Shown here: one piece after another, positions 54,950-64,000 of the stretch | Position numbering within the stretch: position 1 is the stretch's first letter | How the letters are laid out: each line of letters opens with the position of its first letter | DNA from: Acidobacteriaceae bacterium | GTDB lineage: Bacteria > Acidobacteriota > Terriglobia > Terriglobales > Acidobacteriaceae | Reading direction: 5' to 3' | DNA: 64,000 nucleotides | NCBI GenBank assembly: GCA_027452245.1 | Contig: DAIDGW010000029.1 | Location: forward strand, 1-64,000 | Program-made: the position numbers and the translations under genes | Notes under the pieces: generated by a model | The model's input: only the letters and a program-made list of their open reading frames with translations | Told to the model about the DNA's origin: nothing | Database searches by the model: none

Positions 54950-55831
54950 CTATTTCTTTCGTTCCACAAGAAATCGTGCCAACTCTTTTAATGGCTCCGA
55001 ACGGGCGCCAAAGCTCTCCAATTGCTGGAGCGCGCTTCGCACCAGTTCATCAGCCTTCTGCTCCGATTTTGCGATGCCAAACAGCGCTGGATATGTGACT
55101 TTCTCCGAAGCCAGATCCTTGCCTGCGGTCTTGCCCAGTTGTTCGGAGGTCTGGGTCACGTCCAGAATGTCGTCCACGATCTGGAAGGCCAGTCCTACAG
55201 ACTTTCCAAACGCGCGCAGGTGATCGATTTCGCGGTTGCTGGCTCCCGCGTAAAGTCCTCCGCTTACCAGGCTTGCAGTAATCAATGCCGCTGTTTTGGC
55301 TTGATGGATGTACTCGAGCATTCCCGCATCGGGTTTGGTGTGTTCAGCCTCAAGATCCACAACTTGACCGCCGATCATGCCATCCACGGTTCCGGTTCCT
55401 CGAGCAATCTCTTCAATGATCCGAACGCGGGCTTCGGCGGGACATTGCAATCGGGCCAAGACTTCGTACGCCTGGGTCTGCAAAGCGTCGCCGGCCAGAA
55501 TGGCCAGTGCTTCTCCGAAAGCTACATGGCAGGTGGGCCGCCCGCGGCGAAGATCGTCGTTGTCCAACGCCGGCAGATCATCATGGATGAGGGAATAGGT
55601 ATGCAGCATTTCCAGCGCTGCGCCGAGGTCTTCGATGCGGCTGGGAAGCGTGCCTGCCATCATCCGCCCGGCCTCCATGCAAAGAATGGGACGGAGCCGC
55701 TTTCCGCCGGCGAAAATGCTGTGCCGCATAGCCTTATGAATCGACGTGGGATGCTGGTTTGCCGCGGGAATCAGCCGATCTAGCGCGGCATCGGCCAGAC
55801 AACGGCCCTTTTCAAGAGTTTCGTTCAACAT
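54950..55831 (-). CDS. Farnesyl/geranylgeranyl-type prenyl diphosphate synthase
   Basis: 293 residues, all-helical prenyl transferase fold. GGKRLRPILC is followed by the first aspartate-rich motif DDLPALDNDD, the RRGRPTCH pattern, GQVVDLEAE, and the second motif FQIVDDILD. The bacterial DDxxxxD form suggests farnesyl or geranylgeranyl diphosphate synthesis from IPP and DMAPP. The frame runs far upstream; the ATG at 55831 gives the usual N-terminus. Confidence 0.95.
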   Translation of the reverse strand: MLNETLEKGRCLADAALDRLIPAANQHPTSIHKAMRHSIFAGGKRLRPILCMEAGRMMAGTLPSRIEDLGAALEMLHTYSLIHDDLPALDNDDLRRGRPTCHVAFGEALAILAGDALQTQAYEVLARLQCPAEARVRIIEEIARGTGTVDGMIGGQVVDLEAEHTKPDAGMLEYIHQAKTAALITASLVSGGLYAGASNREIDHLRAFGKSVGLAFQIVDDILDVTQTSEQLGKTAGKDLASEKVTYPALFGIAKSEQKADELVRSALQQLESFGARSEPLKELARFLVERKK

Positions 55832-55977
55832 GCGCACCGAGTATAGCAAGCCGCCAGGTGCGTGGAATGTGATCCTGCTGTGGGAAGCCATGGTCGGCAG
55901 CTCTAGACCTGCGTTCAGTGTTGGGGGAATGCTGAGGACGCCCGAGGGGCGTCCTCGGAAACAAAGCAGCTGGGTTT

Positions 55978-56346
55978 TCATGCTGCTGCAGTTTGCGAAT
56001 TCGAGACACTTCGCAACAACGACGTCACGACATCGTGAACATCCCCGGCTGGACAAACGTCGGCGGCCCCGGCATCTAAGGCAGCCATCCACATGTCCTC
56101 ATCCGGAATACGGTGCGTGCAGACGATAGGAACCCCTGGAAACTCCTTGTGCAGGTTCTTAACGTCATTCAGCCGCGCGTACTCGATATCGACCACCACA
56201 GCTTCTGCGCGGGTTTGGGCGATCTTGTCACGCAGTTCAGCCTGAGAAGTGGCCAGGTGTACCTGGTGAAAGTAAGACCTCAGTCCACCTATCAGGGACT
56301 GGGCCAGGTTTGGGTTTTGCTGCAGGATTACTACATTCAGACCCAT
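55978..56346 (-). CDS. Degenerate receiver-domain protein
   Basis: 122 residues with a CheY-like fold: NVVILQQNPNLAQSLIGGLRSYF, AEAVVVDIEYARLNDVKNL, PIVCTHRIPDEDMWMAALDAGAADVCPAGDV. The phospho-acceptor Asp of VVVD is present, but the two acidic residues normally at the end of beta-1 are replaced (LQQN), so it may not take a phosphate (pseudo-receiver). Stand-alone. It lies between the prenyl synthase and xseB genes on the same strand. Partner unknown. Confidence 0.75.
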   Translation of the reverse strand: MGLNVVILQQNPNLAQSLIGGLRSYFHQVHLATSQAELRDKIAQTRAEAVVVDIEYARLNDVKNLHKEFPGVPIVCTHRIPDEDMWMAALDAGAADVCPAGDVHDVVTSLLRSVSNSQTAAA

Positions 56347-56453
56347 AAATCCCCCTGTTGAGGAAACCGCGTTCAGGCGGACTTAAGCTGCGGGGAAGGG
56401 TCTCGGAACCACCACTCCACAGACGTTATTGCTAAGCGGTGAAGAAATCGCGC

Positions 56454-56693
56454 CTACTTCCGGTTCAACGCCTTTTCTTCTGCCGGCTCGAATGGTTCGG
56501 CTTGAAGCTTCCCGTTTTTCTTTAGCAGAATCTCGACTTTTCCTTCCGCCTGCTCCAATTCCTTGCGGCAGGCATTCGAGAGCTGCATGCCTTCTTCGAA
56601 GAGTGTGAGCGATTTCTCTAAAGGGACTTCTCCCTTTTCCAGTTCCTGAACGATGTTCTCCAGCCGCTGGAGACACTCTTCAAATTTTGGCAA
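56454..56693 (-). CDS. xseB: Exodeoxyribonuclease VII small subunit
   Basis: 79 residues. FEECLQRLENIVQELEKGEVPLEKSLTLFEEGMQLSNACRKELEQAEGKVEIL is the complete family pattern. It partners with XseA to degrade single-stranded DNA. xseA is not adjacent in this window. The prenyl synthase gene downstream is the common bacterial neighbour (xseB-ispA order), separated here by the receiver gene. Confidence 0.95.
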   Translation of the reverse strand: MPKFEECLQRLENIVQELEKGEVPLEKSLTLFEEGMQLSNACRKELEQAEGKVEILLKKNGKLQAEPFEPAEEKALNRK

Positions 56694-56803
56694 CGGGGTA
56701 TCGCTCCGTCTCTATTTTAATGCAACGAAAACGCCTACGTGTCTAGTCTTTTTTTGTGAAAAGTTCAGGAACTTTCGAGGCCTTAGTATCAAATGCGGAA
56801 CAC

Positions 56804-58669
56804 CTACAGCGAAGCAGTCGGCCTCGCCGTACCTAAGGCTTCCAGTACATCGACGGCGGAACTATAGCGGCCCATGGGAGCGCTGATCTGGGCCCCCTGC
56901 ACCATGGTCTTCACAGCAATCAGCATTTCTCGTGCAATCGCGACGCCTTCGGCCCGCGCCGCTTCCGGATTTTGCGCCCGCGACATGCGTTCGAGAATCG
57001 CATCCGGTACGGACACCCGCAGCTCATTTTTCATGAATTCGGCATTTCGCACGCTGACCAGCGGCCAGATGCCAGCCACGACCGGAATCCTACAGTGCTC
57101 GATTCGCTTCAAAAAGTTCTCCAGCAGACGCAAATCAAACACCGGTTGGGTCACCGCATAATCCGCTCCGGCTTGCACCTTATATTCAAAGCGGCGAATT
57201 TCCTGATCGAGATCGTTCAACCCGGGATTCGCGCCAACTCCGATGACAAACCCAGTCCCTGCACCGATGGGATTGCCCCCCAGATCCATCCCGCAATTCA
57301 GGTTGTGCACAATGTTCACCAGTCCGATGGCGTCCACGTCAAAGACTGCTGTGGCATCGGGATAGTTTCCCATTTTGGGTGGATCACCGGTTATGCAAAT
57401 CAAATTTCGTATTCCGACGGCCGCCGCACCCAAGAGATCACTTTGAATGCAGAGTACGTTTCGGTCCCGGCAGGTGTAGTGCAGGATCGCATCGATACCC
57501 ACTTCGTTCTGAACCAAAAGCGACAAGGCTTGATTGCTCATGCGTGCGGAGGCGCGTGGACTGTCCGGGATATTGACGGCATCCACCCCAACCGACTTCA
57601 GGAACTTCGCGCCTTCGACTTCCTTGCGGATGTCGGTTCCTTTGGGCGGAACAATCTCCACCATGGTCACGAACTCACTGGTGGCAAGTTTGTGACCGAG
57701 GGCGGAGCGGCTTGCCAACGGTCGCGCCGGAATCGCTTTAGCTGTCGCGTGAGTGGAAATGAGTTGGGCCGAGGCCGTGCGACTCCGGGCCTCGCCAGCA
57801 CGCAGCGCTGATTTCATCGTCCGAATGTGGTCCGGAGTCGTTCCGCAACATCCGCCCACAACGCGCACGCCCGCGGCCACGAACTTTCGGGCATAGCTGG
57901 CCATGTATTCGGGCGAGCAGAGATAAATGTTGCGCCCGTCGACCGAGCGTGGAATTCCTGCATTCGGTTGCGCCGAGAGCGGCAGTGTGGTCAAAGGGCG
58001 CACGCGCTCGATGGTTTCCAGCATCGCCACGGGACCGATGCTGCAGTTGCATCCGATTACGTCGGCTCCCCACTCCGCCAATTTCGGAGCGAAGATCTCG
58101 GGGTCGGACCCGTCCAAACAGTTTCCGTCTTCGTCAATCGTGACCTGGGCGATGATCGGCAGATCACGCCTGACGTCTCGAGCGGCAAGCATCGCCTGAT
58201 GCAACTCTTCCAGATACCCGAATGTTTCCAGGATCAGCAGGTCCACCCCGCCTTCTACCAGCGCCGCAATCTGTTCCTGGAAAGCGTTTCGTGCTTCCTC
58301 GTAGGAAGTTTTGCCCAGTGGTTCGATTCTCGTTCCCAGCGGGCCAACCGAACCTGCCACCCACACATCGAAGCTTTTAGCCGCCTGTCGTGCCAGATCC
58401 GCCCCAGCGAGATTGATGTCCCGAACTTTGTCCGCCAGGCTGTGGCGGCCAAGGCGAAAGGAATTTGCGCCGAAGGTGTTGGTTTCAATGATTTCTGCCC
58501 CGGCCTGCAGGTAGTCGTGGTGGATGGCACGAATCAGGTCGGGTTGCGACAGGTTCAGTTCGTCGTACGAACGATTGATAAAAACACCTTTGCTATAAAG
58601 CAGGGTGCCCATTGCGCCGTCGCACAACAGAGGGGACTGCTGAATTCGACTGAGTAGATCGCCCGGCAT
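56804..58669 (-). CDS. Bifunctional homocysteine S-methyltransferase / methylenetetrahydrofolate reductase
   Basis: 621 residues. The N-terminal half is a homocysteine methyltransferase barrel ([56 protein letters not shown], with the Cys residues that bind zinc). The C-terminal half from about 330 is MTHFR-like (TMVEIVPPKGTDI; LICITGDPPKMGNYPDATAVFDVD; ADYAVTQPVFDLRLLENFLKR). It makes 5-methyl-THF and methylates homocysteine to methionine. This fusion (YitJ type) is known. It is divergent from the lipoprotein gene. Confidence 0.95.
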   Translation of the reverse strand: MPGDLLSRIQQSPLLCDGAMGTLLYSKGVFINRSYDELNLSQPDLIRAIHHDYLQAGAEIIETNTFGANSFRLGRHSLADKVRDINLAGADLARQAAKSFDVWVAGSVGPLGTRIEPLGKTSYEEARNAFQEQIAALVEGGVDLLILETFGYLEELHQAMLAARDVRRDLPIIAQVTIDEDGNCLDGSDPEIFAPKLAEWGADVIGCNCSIGPVAMLETIERVRPLTTLPLSAQPNAGIPRSVDGRNIYLCSPEYMASYARKFVAAGVRVVGGCCGTTPDHIRTMKSALRAGEARSRTASAQLISTHATAKAIPARPLASRSALGHKLATSEFVTMVEIVPPKGTDIRKEVEGAKFLKSVGVDAVNIPDSPRASARMSNQALSLLVQNEVGIDAILHYTCRDRNVLCIQSDLLGAAAVGIRNLICITGDPPKMGNYPDATAVFDVDAIGLVNIVHNLNCGMDLGGNPIGAGTGFVIGVGANPGLNDLDQEIRRFEYKVQAGADYAVTQPVFDLRLLENFLKRIEHCRIPVVAGIWPLVSVRNAEFMKNELRVSVPDAILERMSRAQNPEAARAEGVAIAREMLIAVKTMVQGAQISAPMGRYSSAVDVLEALGTARPTASL

Positions 58670-58769
58670 ATATTGGGTGAGGATACAGGATCATAGCTGA
58701 TTGGTGCAGTGGTTGGTCGCGCAGTCCGTAGATTTTGCGGGGGTGCGATCACACCGCGCGAGACTCTGC

Positions 58770-58775
58770 TATAAT
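58770..58775 (+). promoter_or_regulatory. TATAAT -10 box upstream of the lipoprotein gene
   Basis: A perfect TATAAT 52 bases before the TTG start at 58828. A convincing -35 at the right distance is not visible. Weak support by itself. Confidence 0.35.
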
Positions 58776-58827
58776 TCACGATTTCGCAATTAAATCTACA
58801 TTTTTCAGGAACTTAGGAGCCTCGCGT

Positions 58828-60159
58828 TTGAAGAGAGCCGTACTCCTCCTGTGTGTTATCGGTGTCGTCCTTCTGGATCTGGTCTCGTGCGGGAAAGGTG
58901 CGCCAAACAGCACCAAGAAAACGCATGTCACCGGCAACCCCCAGCGGCTTGCAGCCAGCCAGAGCGTTAGTGGAAATAACGCTTCACCGGGAGTGTATCT
59001 GGTGAACGGGGTTCTCAATTTCAACGTGCCGTTCGACAATCCCATCTCGGAGATCTCCGCTGGAGCGAATCCCACATTTATCCGCCTTTCTCCGAATCTG
59101 AAAAACATGCTGGTGGCGAATCAGCTTGTGGGCAGCCCCTCAGTCCAGATCATCGATACGACCACAGAAGCCAATACGGGGTCGGTTCCCATGCCGGGGT
59201 TAATTTCCGGGATGACTCTGGGCGGTAACACCGCTCTTGGGTATGCTGCCGTACCTTCGGCGCCTGTAATCGGCTATCCTCCGGGCGCAATCGAGATGTT
59301 GAACCTGGCGGCCAGCACAGCGATTACGATCGGAGTCCCCAACGCTCAGAATGTGGTTTCAAACCTTGCCGGTACTCAATTGCTCGTCTTCAGTAGTGAT
59401 TCGGATGCGATCAGCGTGATTTCTCCGCTGAATGCGGTGGGGCCGGTGGATCAAGGATGCGATCTTCCGAATCCCTCTGTTTGTCTGGTCGTTCCCGGAT
59501 TTGATCGTCCAGTTTTCGCCATTCTCAGTGGCAATACCGCTTATGTGCTAAATTGCGGGCCGGAATGTGGAGGCAAGCAGGCCAGCGTCCAGACTCTCAA
59601 TCTGAGTACATTCGCCCTCGGCACGCCGCTGCCATTGGACGGAGCAACTTACGCAGCGCTCAGCGGGACCACATTGTACGTTGCTGGCAATAATCTGACG
59701 GACGATGCCTGCACCGGTGAGACCACTGCCGCCACTCACTGTGGACGCCTCGATGTTGTGGACCTGAACAGCATGACGGTGACTCACCGCGTCGTCATCA
59801 CTGATGGGTATCACGATGTCATGAGCATGGGCCTGGGGGGCGCTCTTTTTGTTGGTTCCTATAACTGCACAGAAATCGGCAACGCGAACAATCCCGTGGG
59901 CGAAGTTCGTGGTTGCCTTACCATCGTAAATACCATTGATCCGAACAACCTGACGGTGGTTGTGCCTCCCGACAGCGGAGATGTCACCGGCCTTCAGGGG
60001 TTGGTTTCGTACTATGAGGAATTCGTCGCGCAAGGCGGAAATCTGCGTGTCTATAGCACACAAACGGACCAGTTGATCATCAGCAATCCGTATCTTACTA
60101 ATGGCACGGTGCTAATCAACGGGCTGGTGTACGACGTTCGTGCGGTTGATTTCTTCTGA
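58828..60159 (+). CDS. Surface lipoprotein, beta-propeller-like, function unknown
   Basis: About 443 residues. A lipoprotein signal peptide (LLLCVIGVVLLDLVSCGKG, lipobox LVSC) precedes a mature part that reads as repeated beta-propeller blades: FIRLSPNLKNMLVANQLVGSPSVQIIDTTTEAN; VVSNLAGTQLLVFSSDSDAISVISPLNAV; LSGNTAYVLNCGPECGGKQASVQTLNL; TTLYVAGNNL; LDVVDLNSMTVTHRVVITDGYHD. It resembles YncE/NHL-type binding proteins. The start is TTG at 58828 with TAGGAG eight bases upstream. Transcribed alone. Confidence 0.8.
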   Translation: MKRAVLLLCVIGVVLLDLVSCGKGAPNSTKKTHVTGNPQRLAASQSVSGNNASPGVYLVNGVLNFNVPFDNPISEISAGANPTFIRLSPNLKNMLVANQLVGSPSVQIIDTTTEANTGSVPMPGLISGMTLGGNTALGYAAVPSAPVIGYPPGAIEMLNLAASTAITIGVPNAQNVVSNLAGTQLLVFSSDSDAISVISPLNAVGPVDQGCDLPNPSVCLVVPGFDRPVFAILSGNTAYVLNCGPECGGKQASVQTLNLSTFALGTPLPLDGATYAALSGTTLYVAGNNLTDDACTGETTAATHCGRLDVVDLNSMTVTHRVVITDGYHDVMSMGLGGALFVGSYNCTEIGNANNPVGEVRGCLTIVNTIDPNNLTVVVPPDSGDVTGLQGLVSYYEEFVAQGGNLRVYSTQTDQLIISNPYLTNGTVLINGLVYDVRAVDFF

Positions 60160-60192
60160 GCGGTCTCAGGCGCCTGATCGAGTCGCCTGCAT

Positions 60193-61215
60193 TCAGGGAT
60201 TGAGCACAACCTTTCCGAACATCTCGCTTTTTTCCATGTACTCGTGCGCCGCGCGTGCTTCTTTCAAGGGAAAGGTCCGGTCGACGACCGGCTTCAGGCG
60301 GCCAGCGAATACGTGGCCCAGAACTTGGTGCAGTTCTCCCATTGTTCCCATGTAGGAGCCAAGCAGACTGAGTTGCCGGGAAAAGAGGAAGCGCAAATCA
60401 ATTCCAACGGTGGGTCCGGTGGTAGCGCCGCAGGTGACCAGCACTCCATTCGGTTTCATCGACCTGAAGCTTTCGTCCCAGGTAGCGGCGCCCACATGTT
60501 CGATCACAATATCGGCCCCCTGCTTATTCGTGATCTTTCTCACTTCATCTGAAATTTTCTGCTTGTAGTGATCGATGACGAAATCCGCTCCCAGTTGGCG
60601 GGCGTGCTGTGATTTCGATTCATTTCCCGCAGTCGTAATCACCCGGCAATGGAACATCTTTCCGATCTGGATGGCGGCGGTGCCCACACCCGAATTCGCG
60701 CCCAGCACCAGCACGGTGTGCCCCGGACGGACCTCCGCCCGGCCGACAAGCATGTGCCACGCCGTCAGAAATACCAGAGGAACGCTGGCTGCCTGATTGA
60801 AATCGAGCGTGTCGGGGATGGCTATGACATTCGCTGGGTGCACGGCAATGAATTCGCAATTGCCGCCATCGACTCCGTTGCCCAGGACGGTGAAATCGCG
60901 GCACTGATTTTGCAGCCCAGCCACACATTTTGAACAACGTCCACAAAAGTGCATGGGTGCAATCAGCACGCGCTGCTGCGCCTTCAACCCCGTGACATAC
61001 TCGCCAACTTCGGCGATCTCTCCCGCGATATCGCTGCCCAAAATATGCGGCAGTTGCACTCCCGGAAGGCCTTTGCGCACCCAAAGATCGAGATGATTCA
61101 TTGCACATGCGCGAATGCGCACCAACACCTGATCTTTGCGCAGCTTCGGATCAGGAACCTCCTCGTACTGAAGAACCTCGGGCCCGCCAAATTGATGAAT
61201 GCGAACAGCCTTCAT
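60193..61215 (-). CDS. Zinc-containing alcohol dehydrogenase family protein
   Basis: 340 residues of the MDR superfamily. GSDIAGEIAEVGEYVTG, the structural-zinc loop CGRCSKCVAGLQNQC, the Rossmann motif VLVLGANSGVGTAAIQIGKMF and a C-terminal LGHVFAGRLKPVVDRTFPL (quinone-reductase-like) are visible. It probably oxidises an alcohol or reduces an enone with NAD(P). Catalytic-zinc ligands appear incomplete (NHLDLW replaces the usual Cys). ATG 61215 with AGAGGA upstream is preferred over the ATG 18 bases earlier. Confidence 0.9.
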   Translation of the reverse strand: MKAVRIHQFGGPEVLQYEEVPDPKLRKDQVLVRIRACAMNHLDLWVRKGLPGVQLPHILGSDIAGEIAEVGEYVTGLKAQQRVLIAPMHFCGRCSKCVAGLQNQCRDFTVLGNGVDGGNCEFIAVHPANVIAIPDTLDFNQAASVPLVFLTAWHMLVGRAEVRPGHTVLVLGANSGVGTAAIQIGKMFHCRVITTAGNESKSQHARQLGADFVIDHYKQKISDEVRKITNKQGADIVIEHVGAATWDESFRSMKPNGVLVTCGATTGPTVGIDLRFLFSRQLSLLGSYMGTMGELHQVLGHVFAGRLKPVVDRTFPLKEARAAHEYMEKSEMFGKVVLNP

Positions 61216-61393
61216 AACCGTTCCTCTTTCCATGTACCAAATTATGATGATCCGAAAGTTAGTCTATTAGGATTTTGAGGAACGTTCGTGGAAAATTCTT
61301 GGCTGGCGGTGTGCAGCGACTACGCGGCAGAAGGATCTTTGGCCTAGAAAAAGCTGGGATGATGTGACCCATTCTTGAAGGTGGCGCAAAGAT

Positions 61394-63841
61394 TTAATGA
61401 GCGGGGTCGAGTTCGAGGCTGTGAGTTTTCGCTGCCTGAACTGCTTGCTCAGAAAAGGGCAAAGTGAATGTCGTGCCGTGATACCACGCGGGCCACTGGT
61501 CCAAGTAGTTTGGACTCAGCAGGTTCCCGCTCTCTCCGGTAACAAGGTTCAGAGTGGATTGATCGAGGTCCGCAAGGTTGGCGGTGAAGCGTTCGGAAGG
61601 ACCGTGATGCCGGGTCACGGCTTTCACCGTGTATCCGCTGCCAGACTGTTCCTGAATGCCGGGGCCGGTCCAGCGGCTGAGCAGAGGAATTCGTCCAAGC
61701 ACCGGATTTTGAATGTCGACGGCATTGAACTTCCCCCAACGCCAGGAAGTCAGATTTTTTGGAGTGCCGGGGGAGGAAACGGCAGTCTCGACAGCGGCAG
61801 TCAGCAGTTCATCGTAATTCGGGTACTTCGCGGGAAGCCACTGAGGTGGATGGTGGAGAAGAACATGCTCCAGCCACACGGAGTGCATCAGCCACTGATA
61901 GGTCTTCCAGTTTAATGTTTCTTGTTGCTTAACCGGATCAGCGGGGGCCGGTCCCAAGAGGGGTTCAAGAATCAGGCGTTGCAGTTGTTGGACCGACACT
62001 TCGGTGATGGTGGGTGCGGCTGAAGAGGCGTCCATCCGCCCGTCCCAATTCCGCAGAATATCGGCGGCCTGTTTCGCGCGCGCAGTCGGATGGGACGCAT
62101 GATCTACGGCATAGACGAAGCGTTCGGCGGCAAACAGATCGGGGTCGGAGTGAATGTCATCCTGCAATTCCAGCATGTCAGCGGGGGCGAATTTCCGGCC
62201 AGATTCCAATACGTGATAAATGCGAGCCGCGCGCCAGGGAGCTTCCCACTCCACACTGATCGAGTACGGATACTTATTGGGCGTAATTCGTGCATTGGCG
62301 GTGGCAATGATCCCGGAAGGCGGGTTGTAGATGGAAGGCAGTTTGTCGAAGGGAATATAGCCGGTCCATTCATGCGCATCATCGATTCCGCTGACTGGCA
62401 GACTGCCGTCGCCGGAGGCGCGAATGGGGACTTTTCCGGTGGCTTGATAACCGATGTTGCCGTCGACGTCGGCATAGACGACGTTCTGGCCGGGGGCGTC
62501 GAGCAGGGAAAAGGCCTTTCGGAATTCGTCCCAGTTCTGCGCCGTGTCAGCATCGAAAAAAGGAATGTGGAGACCGTCGTAGAGGGTCCAGCGTAAGGCT
62601 AAGGGTCTGGCTTCGCCCGGAAACAAATCGGTGACGATCGGGCCGTGACGCGTAATCTTGACGTCAAGGGTGACGTCGGGCTTTCCCTGGACGTGGATAA
62701 CTTCGGTACGGTGCTCGGGCTGAGCCCACCCCTGGGGCGTCTGGTATTCGCCGTTGGCATTGAAATTTTCGATGTAGAGATCGGTGACGGTGGGCCCGAT
62801 ATTGGTAAATCCCCAGGCAATGCGCCGGTTGTGCCCGACGATGACGAAAGGCATGCCCGGCAGGGTCACACCGGCGACATCCAGATTGGGTGCGCGGAGG
62901 TGCGCTTCATACCAGAGGTTGGGCATCTGATGCTGCAGGTGCATGTCGTTCGAGAGAAGCGGCTTGCCGGTGACGGTGTGCTCGCCCGAGACGACCCAGT
63001 CGTTGGAGCCATTGACTGGAACCGCGTCCTGACCGGTGAAGCTGAAAGGTGTGAGGTGATGAGTTACGGAGTTATCCGAGCCTTCCTCATCGTCGGAGTC
63101 GTCGCCGTTATTCGGTTGGCTCAGGTCCTGGCGCATGACAGTGGGAGGACGATCGTGCCAGGAGTGGTTCACGAACAGGTCTGCGGTCATCTGCGGCCCG
63201 AGTTTGGCAAGGATCTTCTCATGCGCGAGGATGTCTTTGCAGTAGTAATAGTTCAGATCCTTGACCATCTGGTTGGCGATGACGACCGAATCGACCGGCG
63301 TCCAAGGCTTGGGCGAGTAACGCAGTACCCTGAACTCGAGCGGAAGACGGTCCTGGTGAGTTTTGATGAAGGCATTGACACCACGGGAGTAATCTTCGAA
63401 GGACGCGCGGTCGCGAGGAGTGGCCAGGAGCAGTGAATGTTCGGCCGCGGCCCGCAGGCCGAGGATGCGCTGCTCGCGGTCAAATTGGAGGGTGTCTTCG
63501 CCGAGAACTTCTGAAAGTTGCCCGGAGGCGACGCGGCGCATGATGTCCATTTCCCAAAGGCGGTCTTGCGCGGTGACATAACCCTGGGCGAAAAAGACAT
63601 CGTCGAGAGAATTGGCTTGGATGGTAGGAACGCCGTGAGCATCGCGGATGACGATTACCGGGCCTGAGAGGCCGGTGACTGAGGTTCTGCCGTCGAGTTG
63701 CGGCAGCGCGGCTTTGGCGATGTGGTAGGCATATCCGGCCACGAGTGCGACGATCAGAAGCAAACCGAGCGCACTATATAAAGAAATGCGCGCTGCCAAG
63801 GAGCGGCGGGAAACCGGAAGGGTTGAAAGGGAAGTGGTCAT
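61394..63841 (-). CDS. Penicillin acylase family protein (Ntn-hydrolase)
   Basis: 815 residues. An N-terminal membrane/signal segment (ISLYSALGLLLIVALVAGYAYHI) is followed by the alpha chain (PVIVIRDAHGVPTIQANSLDDVFFAQGYVTAQDRLWEMDIMRR). An autocleavage site at GSNDWVVSG would place the beta-chain nucleophile at Ser279. The beta chain continues with HLQHQMPNLWYEAHL and PFVIVGHNRRIAWGFTN. It hydrolyses an amide such as an acyl-homoserine lactone, aculeacin or beta-lactam side chain; the actual substrate is not evident. An insert rich in Asp/Ser (GDDSDDEEGSDNS) stands in the spacer before the cleavage site. Single gene. Confidence 0.95.
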   Translation of the reverse strand: MTTSLSTLPVSRRSLAARISLYSALGLLLIVALVAGYAYHIAKAALPQLDGRTSVTGLSGPVIVIRDAHGVPTIQANSLDDVFFAQGYVTAQDRLWEMDIMRRVASGQLSEVLGEDTLQFDREQRILGLRAAAEHSLLLATPRDRASFEDYSRGVNAFIKTHQDRLPLEFRVLRYSPKPWTPVDSVVIANQMVKDLNYYYCKDILAHEKILAKLGPQMTADLFVNHSWHDRPPTVMRQDLSQPNNGDDSDDEEGSDNSVTHHLTPFSFTGQDAVPVNGSNDWVVSGEHTVTGKPLLSNDMHLQHQMPNLWYEAHLRAPNLDVAGVTLPGMPFVIVGHNRRIAWGFTNIGPTVTDLYIENFNANGEYQTPQGWAQPEHRTEVIHVQGKPDVTLDVKITRHGPIVTDLFPGEARPLALRWTLYDGLHIPFFDADTAQNWDEFRKAFSLLDAPGQNVVYADVDGNIGYQATGKVPIRASGDGSLPVSGIDDAHEWTGYIPFDKLPSIYNPPSGIIATANARITPNKYPYSISVEWEAPWRAARIYHVLESGRKFAPADMLELQDDIHSDPDLFAAERFVYAVDHASHPTARAKQAADILRNWDGRMDASSAAPTITEVSVQQLQRLILEPLLGPAPADPVKQQETLNWKTYQWLMHSVWLEHVLLHHPPQWLPAKYPNYDELLTAAVETAVSSPGTPKNLTSWRWGKFNAVDIQNPVLGRIPLLSRWTGPGIQEQSGSGYTVKAVTRHHGPSERFTANLADLDQSTLNLVTGESGNLLSPNYLDQWPAWYHGTTFTLPFSEQAVQAAKTHSLELDPAH

Positions 63842-64000
63842 GGAGAACGTATGATTTTATTCCAAGCGGCAGGAGAGAGGAGAGGACTCGAAAGATTCAG
63901 TATCGTCGCGGTTCCTGGCGAAGTTGAATTTCATTTTCAAGATGCACGGGTGGTATGCTGAGGTTTTGCCGGAAAGTTCCTTAAGCTGGCTGTGTGTGGC

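Overview
The window is about 58% GC by eye, densely packed, and carries ordinary chromosomal housekeeping genes. The gene set points to an aerobic member of the Acidobacteriota. It includes an ECF sigma factor overlapping a TPR-tailed Ser/Thr kinase, a DUF5818 secreted protein, many small secreted proteins, several TTG starts with strong Shine-Dalgarno sequences, hairpin-rich intergenic repeats, and a heme A synthase / DUF420 / cytochrome oxidase subunit III set. The phylum assignment is inference from gene content; there is no rRNA in the window.

Layout. 0.1-7 kb, minus strand: ssb, then a heme A synthase / ABC exporter / DUF420 block for cytochrome oxidase assembly, a cupredoxin-like lipoprotein, an isocitrate/isopropylmalate dehydrogenase, nrdR and a small secreted protein. 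7-13 kb: an AgaS-type sugar isomerase, tRNA-Leu(TAA), an ECF sigma / Ser-Thr kinase pair and a YdeI-type protein. 13-18.4 kb is a regulatory patch: an ECF41 sigma factor divergent from its carboxymuconolactone-decarboxylase-like partner with a recognisable ECF41 promoter between them, a flavin reductase, a cytochrome c, an ArsR / tiny membrane protein / methyltransferase operon in which the tiny gene may read through a UGA as selenocysteine, and an ECF sigma fused to its own zinc-finger anti-sigma domain. 18.4-25.5 kb: OsmC, a tripartite RND efflux operon (TolC, membrane-fusion lipoprotein, RND pump) and two small DUF2892 membrane proteins. 25.4-33.6 kb: SprT-like protein, three secreted coiled-coil/TPR proteins ending against uvrA, and small exported or stress proteins. 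33.6-38.6 kb: cytochrome oxidase subunit III, a glycolipid-binding-fold protein, a thioesterase, creD behind a perfect palindrome, and pdxS with a strong terminator. 38.6-39.5 kb is a gene-free stretch with degenerate hairpin repeats.

39.5-42.6 kb holds a glycosyltransferase, a PfkB sugar kinase and its DeoR-type regulator. 42.9-54.9 kb is the most unusual part: a PqqD-like recognition protein, a radical SAM/SPASM maturase, a 58-residue Cys-containing precursor peptide, an HPr-kinase-like ATPase, and a 3023-codon frame. That frame joins an S24/S26 peptidase-like domain to a signal peptide, ten DUF11 repeats, a glycine-rich region and a gingipain-type (C25) cysteine protease. It reads as a RiPP-like pathway linked to a giant exported protease/adhesin.

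54.9-64 kb returns to ordinary metabolism: prenyl synthase, a degenerate receiver, xseB, a fused homocysteine methyltransferase / methylene-THF reductase, a surface beta-propeller-like lipoprotein, a zinc alcohol dehydrogenase and a penicillin-acylase-family hydrolase.
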